From: Pyronema omphalodes
Taxonomy: Eukaryota; Ascomycota; Pezizomycetes; Pezizales; Pyronemataceae
Reading direction: 5' to 3'
DNA length: 64,000 nucleotides
NCBI GenBank assembly: GCA_024516155.1
Contig: JAJJXM010000041.1
Coordinates: forward strand, 132,001-196,000
The notes under the pieces were generated by a model. It had not been told where the DNA came from, ran no database searches, and worked only from the letters and a program-made list of their open reading frames with translations. Position 1 is the first letter of the stretch, and every line of letters begins with the position of its first letter. A program made the translations under genes and the position numbers. Shown here piece after piece: positions 52,132-63,969 of the stretch.

Positions 52132-53919
52132 ATGGCCCCACGCTCTGCTGCCCCCCGCAAAAAACCCATTCCCCCCGACAAAATCAGCACGCCGAGCCTT
52201 AGCGCGAGCCAACACGCTAGCGCAGAGCCGCACTCCCAACCGACAACAATTGACGACATGAACCTCGACACTGACACTGACGTCAGCGACGAAGAAACCG
52301 CGTCGCCTACACCAACCCCAGCTCGCCGTCCCTCTACCCCGCCGCAACCCACTCCTCAAAACCAACCGCCTGCCCCCACTGCGCCCAGAACTGGACATAC
52401 AATCCACGTCCGCAATATCCAAGACTTTCCAACCCTCCCGGCAAAACGCTCCGCACCGTCTACCACCACTTCCACTGAAACTCCTCTCGTCTATGAACAT
52501 GGTATCCAGGCCTCCCTGCGCACCTTGGGCAATGAAACAGCAACCCCCGGACACACCAGCATCGCAGACCTGACAGCAATCGACCGAGTCATGGCCACAG
52601 TAACCGCACATGCCGACGCCGCACGCCTCAACGACCATCGTACCACTCAACGCCTCAATAAAGCATTCAGCATCATGGATCGCGACAGAGCAACATTACG
52701 CAAGATTGAAGAAATGCTGCGCAAACTGCTGCCCTCCCACGAAATTCCTGAATCCACCGACCCTGCCCCTGACACTGAACCCCTGCCCACTGCCCAAACC
52801 GACGATCTGGTCACCTACTGGAAGACCCGCTGTTTTGCTGCTGAAGAAGCGCTAGCCAAACACAATATCGCCGCCCCCCCCGCCATCCCCTTCCCCGTCC
52901 CCCAAGCAACAGCTGCCTGGACTGAACCTGATATCCCCAGAAAGCTCTTCAGCTCTGTTACCCAGACTGTCGCCACTCAGAAGTCCAAGACCCCATCCCA
53001 ACCCAAAAAGCCATCACCGAAACCTGCTGTCCCTCGCCCTGTTACTGTTTCCATCCCCTGCCCAGACCCAGAAAAACTCACGCATGATGTCAATGCCCAC
53101 CTCGGTGCTGCTACAAACCGTGCACTCCGGGAGGCAGACGCCCCTGACCACATGTCTGTTGTTACGGTGCGCCGCAACCAACTTGGAAACCTCACCCTCA
53201 CGTTCTCCCCCAAAACTACCACTGAAGAAGTTACTGCCCACCTCAACACCCTTCAGGAGGCTGCCCAGTCAATCCACTACACCCTGCTTGCTCCCCGAGT
53301 TGCCGAAAAGTGGTTCAAACTTACGGTACACAGCATCCCACTTGACTCCTACCCCGACACCCCTGACGGTATGCAAGCTCTCCAATCTGAGATTGAGCGC
53401 AACCATGACATCCAGCTCGCCCAACCCCCCCGATACATAACCCACCCTGACAAGCGCGTTGGCAAGGCTGCATCTAGCGTTATGATCGCCCTTAAGACCA
53501 ATGAGGATGCACAAAGGCTGAAGAGAACCAAGGTTATTGTACGTTATGAGCAGAGGAAGGTCACTGAGTATCACTCAGCCCGCCCCACCGACCAATGCCG
53601 TCGCTGCCTTGCCTTTGGACACCACCATGCCGTCTGCCCCTCCATTTCCCACCCCACCTGTGCCCTTTGTGCCGGGCCACATTCCACCGACCTACATCAA
53701 TGTGCTGAATGTCCGACCAAGACTGGACGGCTATGCCCCCATGTCCATGTCAAATGCAGAAACTGCACTGATTCAAACCAAGACGACACAGCTCACCCTG
53801 CATTCCACCCCAAATGCCCCTCCCGCCTGGAAGTCATAAGAACTGTCTGGCAAAGAACAAAAACCGCCCACAAGCCCTCTGACCTACCCTCTGACACCAA
53901 TATGACCACCGATGAGTAA
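52132..53919 (+). CDS. LINE2 ORF1: Gag-like RNA-binding protein with zinc knuckles (595 aa)
   Basis: ATG 52132 is the first in frame after the 5' UTR. The N-terminal half is Pro/Thr/Ser-rich (TPTPARRPSTPPQPTP..). A central region (about 310-480) resembles the esterase/RRM-like segment found in such ORF1 proteins (VSIPCPDPEKLTHDVN; VVTVRRNQLGNLTLTFSP). The C-terminus has three Cys/His clusters: CRRCLAFGHHHAVC, CALCAGPHSTDLHQC and CRNCTDSNQ..HPKC. These coat and chaperone the element RNA in related LINEs. The stop overlaps the ORF2 start by 8 nt (ATGAGTAA). Confidence 0.9.
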   Translation: MAPRSAAPRKKPIPPDKISTPSLSASQHASAEPHSQPTTIDDMNLDTDTDVSDEETASPTPTPARRPSTPPQPTPQNQPPAPTAPRTGHTIHVRNIQDFPTLPAKRSAPSTTTSTETPLVYEHGIQASLRTLGNETATPGHTSIADLTAIDRVMATVTAHADAARLNDHRTTQRLNKAFSIMDRDRATLRKIEEMLRKLLPSHEIPESTDPAPDTEPLPTAQTDDLVTYWKTRCFAAEEALAKHNIAAPPAIPFPVPQATAAWTEPDIPRKLFSSVTQTVATQKSKTPSQPKKPSPKPAVPRPVTVSIPCPDPEKLTHDVNAHLGAATNRALREADAPDHMSVVTVRRNQLGNLTLTFSPKTTTEEVTAHLNTLQEAAQSIHYTLLAPRVAEKWFKLTVHSIPLDSYPDTPDGMQALQSEIERNHDIQLAQPPRYITHPDKRVGKAASSVMIALKTNEDAQRLKRTKVIVRYEQRKVTEYHSARPTDQCRRCLAFGHHHAVCPSISHPTCALCAGPHSTDLHQCAECPTKTGRLCPHVHVKCRNCTDSNQDDTAHPAFHPKCPSRLEVIRTVWQRTKTAHKPSDLPSDTNMTTDE

Positions 53920-56900
53920 TCACAACTCTTCCGCGGCAACCCTACGAATAATATCCCACAACATTAATAGAAGCACCATAGCCCTTAACTCCCTTTTGAA
54001 CTCTGCTGGCAAGACCGCAGACATCATTCTGATACAGGAAGCTGATATCAAAAACCCCACATATGCCACAACACACCCAGATTTCCTTCTCCTTATACCC
54101 CCAGCAAACAACCGCACAGTTGTCAGAACGATGGCGTACATTTCGAAACTAAACCCTCACTTACATGTTACTCCACGCCCTGACATCTGTGCGGACCCGG
54201 ATCTCCAGATCCTTGAAGTACACACCCCCCTCATTCCCACTTTTTACCTACTTAACATTTACAACGAATGGGAACAAGATTCCAAACAATACACACTCCC
54301 ACGCTCATTTACCCCACTCACCCTGCCCCACCGCTGCGTCCTGACAGGTGACATGAATGCCCATCATGCACTGTGGAACTCTCATCTCACAAGGATGACA
54401 CGCGCGGACGAGCTGGTTTACCTGATTGAAGAAGCAGGCTGGCACCTAGCTAACACACCAGACACACCAACATACCACTACCGCAATGGCCACGGATCCT
54501 CCGTCCTGGACCTGACACTCTCTACACCCTCAATGGCGAACGAAGTACGGAACTGGGCAGTCGATGAGGAAGCGGCAACAGGTTCAGATCATGAGGTCAT
54601 CCGGTTCCAAATACAGTCGCAACACCCAGATGTTGAACTTTCCAACCCCAAACCACGACTGAACTGGAAAAAGACCAACTGGGATGAATTTGCTGCCATC
54701 CTCATGCGACTCGCATCTTCCCTCCGACCCCGGTGGTCACACTTGCAAAGTAATCCTACTACCATCAACCTGGATGAATGGGCCGCCTCCCTTCAACAAA
54801 CAATAGCCACAGCAGCCGAGCAATCTACTCCAGCCATCGAACATTCCCCCAGATCCAAACGCTGGTGGACCGACGATCTAGCAACCACCAGGAAAGAAAT
54901 GAACCAGGCTCAAAGGGTCTGGAAGCGCACAAGGCACCCAGATGACCACGCCCAGTTCAAAAGCAAACGTAACCACCACTTCCGGGCAGTCCGACATGCA
55001 AAAGACAGCCTATGGAAGGAGTACCTGTCTCAAGCAAAAGGAGCTGACATATGGGCTGCCTTCCGCTACACTAACCCTCGCCGCGCCCAGCTCACCCCGC
55101 CAATCACAGACACAACTACACAACCCAACGCCCTCCGAACAGACTTTGCCGGCAAAGTTCAAGCCTTTCAGGCCCTCTTTCCCCCCCCACCAGACGCCCC
55201 CCCTCAACCCCATCAGAACAACCGACCCCCAATCGAATGGAACACGTTCTCGGAAGCCGAAGTCAAATCGGCCATCTTCACCTCAGCACCGAAGAAGGCC
55301 CCTGGCCCAGATGGCATTCCATTCTTGTGCCTTCGACAAGCCTACACTACCATCCCGGAAGATTTTCACCGCCTATACGCAACCCTAGGCAGAGTTGGAT
55401 ATCAACCACGCTGCTGGAGACAGGCTACTACAGTGGTGATACCAAAGCCAAACAAACCTGACTACAGCTCTGTGAAGGCCTATCGCCCGATCGCGCTGCT
55501 AAACTGCATGGGAAAGATTTTAGAAAAGCTAATGGCGACACGTCTAGGACAACTAGCAGAAACACACCACATCCTCCACCGAGATCAAATTGGAGGACGA
55601 CCCAAGCGATCAGCCATTGATGCAGCCATGGCCCTGACACACGATGTTGAGGTTGGCCACAAAAACAAACTCATAACGTCCGCCCTATTCCTCGATGTCA
55701 GAGGTGCATTCGACAATGTATCCGCCACACGCCTCCTCGCTACAATGACATCTCTGGGATGCCCACTGCCTACAGTATCTTGGTGCGCATCCTTCCTGCA
55801 GGACAGAACCACAGCCCTGTCCTTCGACGGACACACCGACGAACAACGAGCCACCCGAACCGGTATCCCCCAGGGATCACCCGCCTCCCCAATCCTGTTC
55901 CTCCTATACCTGCGACCGCTCTTCGACAATCTATCATCAACCCACCCCAGCATCTGGACACCCAGCTACATCGACGACGTCGCTCTAGTCACACAGGGTA
56001 CATCCAGAGAATCTAACTCAAGGGCCCTTGAGAAGGCCGCGCAGAAACAGCTTTCGAATGGGCCAACAACAACGCTGTGGCATTCGACGACTCCAAGTCA
56101 GAACTCCTCCACTTCCACAGATCGCAAAAAGACAACACCACCCCTCAAACATGTGTCAGACTTCCCAACGGCACGATAGTCCAACCAGGCACAAAAGGCG
56201 GAAAGAAAGATGTGGTCCGGTGGATTGGTATCCACTTTGATAGAAAACTTTCCTTTGTTCACCATGTAAATACTAGACTGACAGCCGCATCCAGGTCCTT
56301 TAACGCCCTAAGAAGCCTTGTGCGATATGAAACTGGTCTGTCCCCCTCCGCTACAAGAACACTTTACCGTGCATGTGTCCAATCCAGATCCGACTTCGGT
56401 TCAGAGATATGGTGGTCAAATCAGAAAACGCTGGAATCCAAGCTACAACGACAACAAAACACCGCCCTACGCAAAATCCTCAACGCCTTCACATCAACCC
56501 CAATTATGGCCCTGCACAACGAAGCAGCCCTCCCACCTGTTAAGATCAGACTCAACAACAAGAAACGAAAATATGCCCTCAGACTCCTCTCCCTGCCCCC
56601 TACCCACCCCGTCATTTCCCGCTGCCCCTCTTCCTACCCAACCCCAGGCCACTTTGAACACGCCATCATGTCCTCCAACGAGTATGACTGTGACTGGCAT
56701 GGTCACACGCGCCCCCCGTCCCGTCTCACGAGCATCCTCACTCTGATGAGACCATGGCTATCCCCCACTAGCACAGTTGAGAACACGGCACAACCAGACC
56801 CCTCAATATGGAAACCACCCCCTCTGACAACAACCATCTCCACGAGCGAGAAGGAAGACGCAGCTACTGAACACCTTGCACTCCTACACTCCCTCAGAAC

Positions 56901-57906
56901 AACACCCAACGCAATCGTGGTATACACGGATGGCTCCCAACTCAATGACAGAACCGGAGCTAGCTTTTTCATTCCCTACGGCCTCGACAAACAAATACAG
57001 GCCCTTATCCCCATGTCCGACACAAACGAAGTCTTTGACGCGGAACTACAAGCCATCTCAGAAAGCCTACTCTCCTGCGCCACACACCTTCGACGCCTCC
57101 ACCTCCACAACCGCCAGATACACATCTTCACCGACAACCAGGCAGCCATCATCCGCTCCTCGCACCTCTCGCCAGGCCCAGGACGGGAAACTGCCGGCAT
57201 CATCCACCACACCTGTCAAACCCTCCTCACGCGAACCAACTCCACAGTGCACCTTCACTGGGTACCAGGCCATACCGACATTGCAGGCAACGATGAAGCA
57301 GATCGCCTGGCAAAATTGGCAACTGAAAGAAACCCCCTACCGAACTCGACAATCTCCCTGTCATGGCTGCGACGCCGCATCCATGAAGCTCACATCCATG
57401 ACTGGGTCACCTGGTACACCTCATCCACCCGCCCAAAGACATACGATGCACCATTCAAGCGGAAGCTTGATGAAGCGTACACATCAGTGCCCCGAAAGAT
57501 ATCCACGGCGATACTGGGCCTCCGAACAGGACATGGTTACTTTCTCAACAGCCTGGCACACCCCCCCTCCGAACAATACCCCTCCCGCTCATGCACATGC
57601 CCCCTCCACCCACCTCAAACCCCACGCCACCTGATCCTGGCCTGCCCCAAATTTACCTCCCACCGTATTAACCTCCGCCACCAACTTAAACTACCACGGC
57701 ACAGACAACTACAACTCAAGATGATCCTCCACACGCCACACGGAATTCAAGCCCTGACCACTATTATCTCTGACACGAAGCTCGCAACTGCGGAATGGGC
57801 ACACACACAGTTAAGTACCCCTGTAGCGGAGAGACACTCACCAGAACACAGATTCACAATGGCAGATTGGGGTACGTTAACTGACCCTGATGAAGAACAC
57901 CTGTAA
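53912..57906 (+). pseudogene. LINE2 ORF2: endonuclease-RT-RNase H, one frameshift
   Basis: ATG 53912 overlaps the ORF1 stop, which suggests reinitiation. Domains: APE-type endonuclease (ISHNIN, ILIQEAD, LTGDMNAHH, ATGSDHEVI, residues 1 to about 235); RT (KAPGPDG, LDVRGAFDNVSA, IPQGSPASP, YIDD at 55967-55978); RNase H (VVYTDGSQL, FDAELQAI, IFTDNQAAI, HWVPGHTDIAGNDEADRLAK); and a C-terminal CTCPLHPP..H..C motif. The frame shifts near 56045-56052 (one base fewer than LINE1 at AAACAGCTT), just after the RT YIDD box. The first frame then ends at 56179 and the second is open from before 56077 to 57906. The lesion is minor and could be recent. Confidence 0.92.
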
Positions 57907-58431
57907 AAAAAAAAAAAAAAAAAAAACAAAACGAGAAGAAAAAACACCAGAATGTATTTAAACCAGAAGCAAACTGTCGATAGGACAGGACAAAGATGGA
58001 TTCGAAGAAGGGAGGATTTGCTACATTTTCTAACTTTTCTTTTACACTATGTTTTCCTTTGTATCACGAATGACGAAAAGGGAGAGGAGAGATGGGAAAG
58101 TCAAGGAGCCGGGGATGGGTGTGTTTCTGTATTTTCTCATTTCCTTTGTTTTCCTTTACTTTTCTTATTATTATCAGAGTTTCAGGCGGTAGAAACTGGG
58201 GAAGGGTGGAGGAAAGATACTGGAGCAAACAGGGCTCACGGACACAACGACGAGAGGGACAGACACAGACAGAAAGACAGAGGCGACTACTGCCAGAAAC
58301 TTAGATAGACCGCTCTGGGGCGTACCCAGTGGCCATCGGAGTCACTCCCGATGGTCAGCATTGTACCTTAAAGTAGTACCCGCCATAACCTTACGGTTGC
58401 AAGCGTGTATGACAAATAAATAAATAAATAA
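57907..58431 (+). other. LINE2 3' UTR
   Basis: It starts within an A22 run (57905-57926) that includes the stop codon and is followed by about 500 bp, the last part of which is homologous to the LINE1 3' end. It ends in about five AAAT units at 58413-58431. Confidence 0.85.
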
Positions 58432-58445
58432 ATGTGATGGGTGTG

Positions 58446-60442
58446 ATAGGGGGATGAAGGGTTGCTTATGGGTTGCTTATGGGTTGTGTTGATAAGAGGG
58501 ATGAAGAAAGGAAGGATTAATGGAAGATGCTTGGTTTATGCTTGGTTTATGCTTGGTTTATGGACCTGAAGATCTGGAGAGCATCTTAGCATTCCCGAGT
58601 TTCCGAGTTTCCGAGTTTCCAAGTTTCCGGGGTTTTCCTGCTTCTGCTTGTGCTCACAGCTTACGTGTGCTTGCCCCTGCTTGTGATTATAAAATCTATA
58701 GAAGTCTTGCTGGTTTCTAGTTTCCCTTTTCCTCTTTTTTTTCCTCTTTTTTTTCCTCTTTTTCCCTTTTCTTTTTTTTTTTTTTTTTTTTTTTTTTGAA
58801 GATCGGAGATAGCGCGGATATATGGAGATTGTACTGCTTGGTACTGGGTTTGTGCAGTTCTGGACGTTCGAACTTCGAAGGGTTGGGGGGAGGTTTTCTT
58901 TTTTTTTTTGAATTTCTGGGATTTCTGGAATTTCTGGAATTTCTGGGATTTCTGGGATTTCTGCGATTTCTGGGATTTCTGGGATTTCTGGGATTTCTGG
59001 GATTTCTGGGATTTCTGGGATTTCTGGGATTTCTGGGATTTCTGGGATTTCTGGGATTTCTGGGATTTCTGGGATTTCTGGGATTTCTGGGATTTCTGGG
59101 ATTTCTGGGATTTCTGGGATTTCTGGGATTTCTGGGATTTCTGGGATTTCTGGGATTTCTGGGATTTCTGGGATTTCTGGGATTTCTGGGATTTCTGGGG
59201 TTTCTGGGGTTTCTGGGGTTTCTGGGGTTTCTGGGGTTTCTGGGGTTTCTGGGGTTTCTGGGGTTTCTGGGGTTTCTGGGATTTCTGGGATTTCTGGGAT
59301 TTCTGGTTGTGATTTGGTTGTGTTTATCATGGCTGATGGACTTATGAACTGGCGAATTGGCGAATTGGTGAATTGGAGAATTTGGAATGTCTTAAATCGT
59401 GGTATAACTTTGAATTCGGTGGATTTGCTGATGTTGCTGTTGATGTTCGATGTTGCTGTGAAGATGATGTGGGTTGACAGACTGCTGGATGGTCTACAAT
59501 ATATGGTAGATTAATTATGAGCAAGTCTGAATCGGTATTGATAGAGTGGTAATTCTTGCCAGAAGTTAACTTGGTAAAGTTTAAACTTTAGGATAGTTTA
59601 GTTGAGTCAGTGGGCTTGATATTCAGGCTTGATACTGTCGATTTACGTTGGTTGAACTTTGAAGTATGGGATTGAGAATATTGCGGTATAGATGTGATTA
59701 TGGGGAGTCTGTGATATGATACTTGATGTATTTCTCCGTACTCGACATGCCGATAGGTGGCGGTATAGTTTGTTGATAGATACAGCGCCTCCGCCTACCG
59801 CATAAGGTCTGAGGTCGCAGGTCTTCTTCTCAAGCTCGAAAATGCAGCGCCTAATTGACGTCAGTTAATATTTTCACAAATAATCATCACGGAAAATAGT
59901 TTCGCTGGTTTCTCTTCTGGAAAATTTTGCTTAGAACTCGCTGAAACGGAAAACCTGCCAACCCGATATACAGTACTCATACTGAGCGTAAATTATTCTT
60001 TAAGGATTTTATAACCATGCTCATAAACATCTGGAGCACCGAAGTTAACAATTATATATACTTACCTTTTACGTACAGATTTTCCGAAAAAGTCTTCAAG
60101 CAAGCCCATTCCGGGATCATACTATCATTTTCTTCCCTTTAAATTCTAATTCCCAATCTACTATTGACCCCATATGCTCTTTTCTATATATGTATCCATT
60201 CCGACGAACATCAGACGTCTCAATAAACAACCTCGAGCTCCGGTCCAGGATCGACACGCTAGCATCGCGCCCGATCAGCGACGACAGAACACGCTAGAGC
60301 CCATTAGTTCCCCTGACCTCATAGCTTCCCCACTGCTTAGAAATCCATCTCCTCCATCGCGCCCGCCATGTCTCCCCGCGTCGCGCTTTACCACAACTCA
60401 TTTCCATCCCTCCTTCTTCCCAACGATTAAACCATCACGACC
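58446..60442. other. Intergenic: simple repeats and the 5' flank of the reductase gene
   Basis: It has GCTTGGTTTAT repeats (58528-58560), CGAGTTTC repeats (58594-58628), CCTTTTTTTTT-type runs and a T29 run (58735-58797), then the 9-bp array listed separately. No RNA gene was found in 59320-60442. Confidence 0.5.
58910..59310. repeat. 9-bp minisatellite (GGGATTTCT), about 45 units
   Basis: Tandem GGGATTTCT with a sub-block of GGGGTTTCT (59198-59278) and a few GGAATTTCT variants at the start. Open frames on both strands (FLGFLG, DFWDFW, EIPEIP) arise from the repeat. Confidence 0.97.
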
Positions 60443-61724
60443 ATGCCAACAGCTCTAATCTTCGGCGCCTCAGGAATCTCCGGATGGGGCCTTCTTAAGC
60501 ACTGCTTAACTGACCCCACCCCCGACTATTGGACCCGTATCATCGGCCTTACGAATCGGCCTATGACACTTGAAGCCGCTGCGCTTCCTGAGGATCCTAG
60601 ATACCAGCTTGTTTCGGGGGTTGATTTACTTGCGGGGGCGGATGCGGTGGTGGAGAAGTTGAGGGGTGTAGAGGGAATTGAGGAGGTGGAAACGGTTTTC
60701 TTTTGTGGTGCGTATTAATTCGTGGGGGGTTGTATCCACGTCGTTATGATGTGGAGCTGGGGGTTTATAACTGTGAAGCCGTTGCTAACATGATGTACCA
60801 ACAACAGCCTACATTTCCAACCCGGACTACCACGAGCTCTCCCGTATCAACGTATCCCTTCTCCGCGCTGCCACCATCGCCGTAGATACCCTCTGCCCCA
60901 ACCTCAAAAGTATCACCCTACAATCCGGAAGTAAATACTACGGCACCGAATTCGCCTCTCAAACCCCCGTGTCGCCTCCTCCTTTGGTAGAGACTATGTC
61001 CCGTGTTCCTTCCCCCTTCTCTGAAAAGATTTTCTACTACCACCAATATGATCTCCTCTCTGAGCTATCCACCGGGAAATCTTGGACCTTCTACGATATT
61101 CGTCCCGATGTAGTCGTCGGCTTCGTTCCTCAGGGTAACTGCATGAACCTTGCTGGGACTTTGGGAATGTTCTTGTCGTTGTATAGATATGTCAACGGCG
61201 AAGGAGCTGAGTTGAAGTTCCCGGGAACGGAAAAAAGTTGGAGGAATACTCATACGGATACTTCCCAGGATGTGTTGTCGCGATTTGAAATCTTGGTGGC
61301 GACTTGTGGAAAGGCGGAACCTAAGGGGTCGTATAATATTGCGGACGGGGAAAAGGTTACGTGGGCGGAAAAATGGCCGCTCATTTGTGGCTGGTTTGGG
61401 TTGAAGGGAATTGCTCCTGAGAAGGGGGCAGTGGATACCCAGGCCAAATTGTTTAGGAATTGGTGGGCGGAAAATAGGGAGAAGTATCAGGAGATGAAGA
61501 ATAAATATGGACTGAGGGAACAGGAACCTAATGATGAGGCTTGGGGTTTCCAGGAAATGATCATGTGTGGTTTTGAAGTCGATAGAGAGTATGGGTTGGA
61601 GAAAGCTGCCTCTGTCGGTTGGACCGAAAAGAGGGGGCATGAACAGGGGTATTGGATGGCTTTTGAAATGATGAGGGAGGCGGGGTTTGTACCTAAGTTC
61701 AAGGGTGAGAGGATTGAAATGTAA
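60443..61724 (+). CDS. PRISE-family NAD(P)H-dependent reductase (393 aa, two exons)
   Basis: Exons 60443-60707 and 60808-61724. The 100-bp intron has donor GTGCGT, a CTAAC branch motif and acceptor ACAACAG; the join keeps frame. The N-terminus has a Rossmann motif, ALIFGASGISGWGLLKHCL (residues 3-21). SGSKYYG (Lys131) and IFYYHQYDLL (Tyr165/166) correspond to the catalytic Lys and Tyr of the progesterone 5-beta-reductase/iridoid synthase-like (PRISE) short-chain dehydrogenase family. WTFYDIRPDVVVGF, NTHTDTSQDVL and YNIADGEKVTWAEKWPLI also fit. Length is typical (about 390). Known members reduce enone double bonds with NADPH. The natural substrate of fungal members cannot be read from sequence. 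It is cytosolic by absence of a signal. Confidence 0.88.
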
Positions 61725-62823
61725 AGTAGGTAGATAGTAGTACCATGGGTTGAGATATTTTTGGCTGTTGGGAATTATGGTCGATTCTGGTGTACAGCTC
61801 AGCACAGTAATCAAGGTCAGCTTACATCTCGTGATATGATATATCAGTCGTTCATGTAAAACTACACCCATAGCTATAACCATTGCTGGAAGACTTCCCT
61901 TGACTCTCTGTTAATGAACAAAAGAGCCTAATTCACCACGAAAAATATCATCTATAGAAAGTGAATAAACCGATCAGATAGACAGAGAGGTATCGACCCT
62001 GCCTGTCTATCTAGATTTACATGGGTCGAGTAAAGTAAAGGTCATTCTAGACACCCCAAATAGAGCAATGGGAAGTCCTTCATTGAATAGATTATTATGG
62101 TAGAAATAAGTAATTACTGAATTATATCTCAGGGATCATTAACATTACACCGCCGCGTAAGGTGTGTAGAGATATTGTGTCACATGTTGATATAGTTACG
62201 ATATCTCCTGTCATGAGGCAGACGCCAGGGTTTTCTTTGTGGTCAGCCACATGCTGTGTATAGATTAGACCATTAGTGTTTATTACATAAGATGATAAGG
62301 CTTGCCAGTCGACCGTTTTGCTACATAAACCGAAGATAGGTATTTGGCTTGACAGCGGGCCGTTTCGTCATGTAATATCAAGCGATTGTCAAACTCGTCT
62401 CCACGGCTAGAATTTAGGAAAGTTTAAAAAGCTTGGCTTCCATATATGAAAGTAGTCCCTTGATGCGGTGTTTGGTTTTTGCCATAATTCATGAACAAAG
62501 GTTTGATGTGGAGTAAATGGTTTCGTGTCTATGAAAGATTCTCTGCAGGTGTGCAATGCTGATACTCCGGCTGGTTTGCGCGATTGGTTCATTCCTAACA
62601 GCACTTACTTATAATCCAACACCAACTTAGAACTTTTGGGCTCATTTTGATATCACTAAACCCCCAGGAATATATATGAATATTTTTATTCTTTATTAAT
62701 CATTACAGTGCATGAAAAAAACAAAATCGTTACTGTGAATTCCCAAGTTTTACAAACTGATGTTTTGCGCCTTCCTATCTTTTCCCCCTACTTAACTTGC
62801 CCATTCCAAATAACTTCCAACCA
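61725..62823. other. Intergenic between convergent genes, nothing assigned
   Basis: AT-rich 3' flanks of the reductase gene (+) and the membrane-protein gene (-). No repeat or RNA gene was noticed. Confidence 0.45.
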
Positions 62824-63969
62824 TTAGCGGGTTTCATTAACCCCCTTACGTTTCCCAATACAATGCATACACTCCCTTGAAGTGCGATGAATAAAGCACC
62901 CAGTCGCGCACCCCTTCCTCTCAGGATAGAACAGAAACCACATCATTAAAACCACCATCTCCAACGCCTGAGCCATTGCAAATATCTGACCAAAATTCGC
63001 AATGATGCTTTCCTCCGCATCCAAGCTGGTATTACAAAGATCCTCGAGCGCATGAATCAACCAAATCAGCATCGCAAAAGCAGGAATAAACCTCATCATA
63101 TGTCTCGAATAAAGCCAATTTGCCATCCGTTCTCGAAATGGGGTATTATCTTCAACATGCCAAGGAAGCTCAGGACAATCTTCGTTAACATATGCCCATA
63201 TCAGTATCATCCGTCCAAATTGAAACCACCATGGTTGATCCTCGGTATCTTTATAATGCCATGCAACAAACTCTGCTCGTCGTCGCTTTTCTTCTTGTGC
63301 CCATCGCAGGGAACCTTCTTCCGAGAATACATCCACAAAAGCCCGCATGTGAACGTAAATCCCCGGTGCGGTAAATAGTCGCCAGAGATTCCAAAACCAT
63401 AGATTTAAATATAATCTGACCCAAGATTTCCTGGTCTCGTAACTGGTAGCAAAGTAAACAATCCCCATAAACGAGCGCCTAACAAGATGAGAACATTGAG
63501 GATCGCTACCCATACATGGTGCTAGGATCTGGACCCAAACACCAATAATGAAGTATGAATTTAACAGAACTTGCTGCAAGATGAAACTTCGAGGGGAATA
63601 AGAACGCTGGGGTTCGATTATAAAGTTGGGCCAAATGATGATACCGGCAAGTTGTAATGCTGCTAGGGAGTGAGGAAGAGATATGTTGTCGGTGAACATA
63701 CAGAAGGCCAATGCTAGGAGACTGCAGTTGGCTAGAATCTGACTAGAGACTCTTGTGATTGCGGCGTAATGATTTGCGAAAGATGCTAGGAACATCCGGC
63801 AAAAGACTGTAATGTACACCAAGTATCTGATTCCGAGACCGGTGATGTCGTTGTTTGCGGAGACAGTACAGCTATGAACAAGGCTTGGGTGACGCTGTAC
63901 AAGAGATGCTCCAATGGCGCTTAGTTCTGGGTGTTCGTTCTCGCAGTAGGAGTTACCGAATTGTACAAT
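62824..63969 (-). CDS. Multi-pass membrane protein, 3' exon(s), 5' end outside the window
   Basis: The frame runs from the right edge to a stop at 62824. The apparent ATG at 63999 is probably intronic: the minus strand reads TGCTAACCTCGTCACAG up to 63970, a branch point and acceptor, so the exon is taken to start at 63969 (IVQFGNSYCENEHPEL). Several hydrophobic segments are visible (LGIRYLVYITVFC; ANCSLLALAFCMF; LNSYFIIGVWVQILAPC; FIPAFAMLIWLIHAL; AQALEMVVLMMWFLF), separated by a charged loop (EEKRRRAEFVAWHYKDTEDQPWW). N-terminal NNDITGLGIRY resembles the start of a class of uncharacterised fungal membrane proteins. It ends with a Cys-rich tail (CATGCFIHRTSRECMHC). Function is unknown. Confidence 0.7.
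   Translation of the reverse strand: MVQFGNSYCENEHPELSAIGASLVQRHPSLVHSCTVSANNDITGLGIRYLVYITVFCRMFLASFANHYAAITRVSSQILANCSLLALAFCMFTDNISLPHSLAALQLAGIIIWPNFIIEPQRSYSPRSFILQQVLLNSYFIIGVWVQILAPCMGSDPQCSHLVRRSFMGIVYFATSYETRKSWVRLYLNLWFWNLWRLFTAPGIYVHMRAFVDVFSEEGSLRWAQEEKRRRAEFVAWHYKDTEDQPWWFQFGRMILIWAYVNEDCPELPWHVEDNTPFRERMANWLYSRHMMRFIPAFAMLIWLIHALEDLCNTSLDAEESIIANFGQIFAMAQALEMVVLMMWFLFYPERKGCATGCFIHRTSRECMHCIGKRKGVNETR

Larger units (their letters stand above)
51863..58431 (+). mobile_element. LINE2: full-length Tad-like non-LTR retrotransposon (~6.57 kb)
   Basis: It is flanked by a 14-bp direct repeat ATGTGATGGGTGTG (51849-51862 and 58432-58445), the target duplication. It contains a 5' UTR (51863-52131), ORF1, ORF2 and a 3' UTR ending in AAAT repeats (58413-58431). 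The 3' block (GACCGCTCTGGGGCG, GCCATAACCTTACGGTTG, GCGTGTATGA) is shared with LINE1. One frameshift in ORF2 is the only visible lesion. Confidence 0.95.

Noticed and set aside
52600..53570. Antisense frames of 60-120 codons within LINE2 and other elements
   Set aside because: They are shadows of the retroelement genes on the opposite strand without motifs.
57905..57926. A run after LINE2 ORF2 as the element's 3' end
   Set aside because: Homology with LINE1 continues for about 500 bp and the 14-bp duplication lies at 58432.
58536..59347. Frames of 130-260 codons on both strands (FLGFLG, DFWDFW, EIPEIP)
   Set aside because: Produced by the 9-bp tandem repeat; no independent coding evidence.
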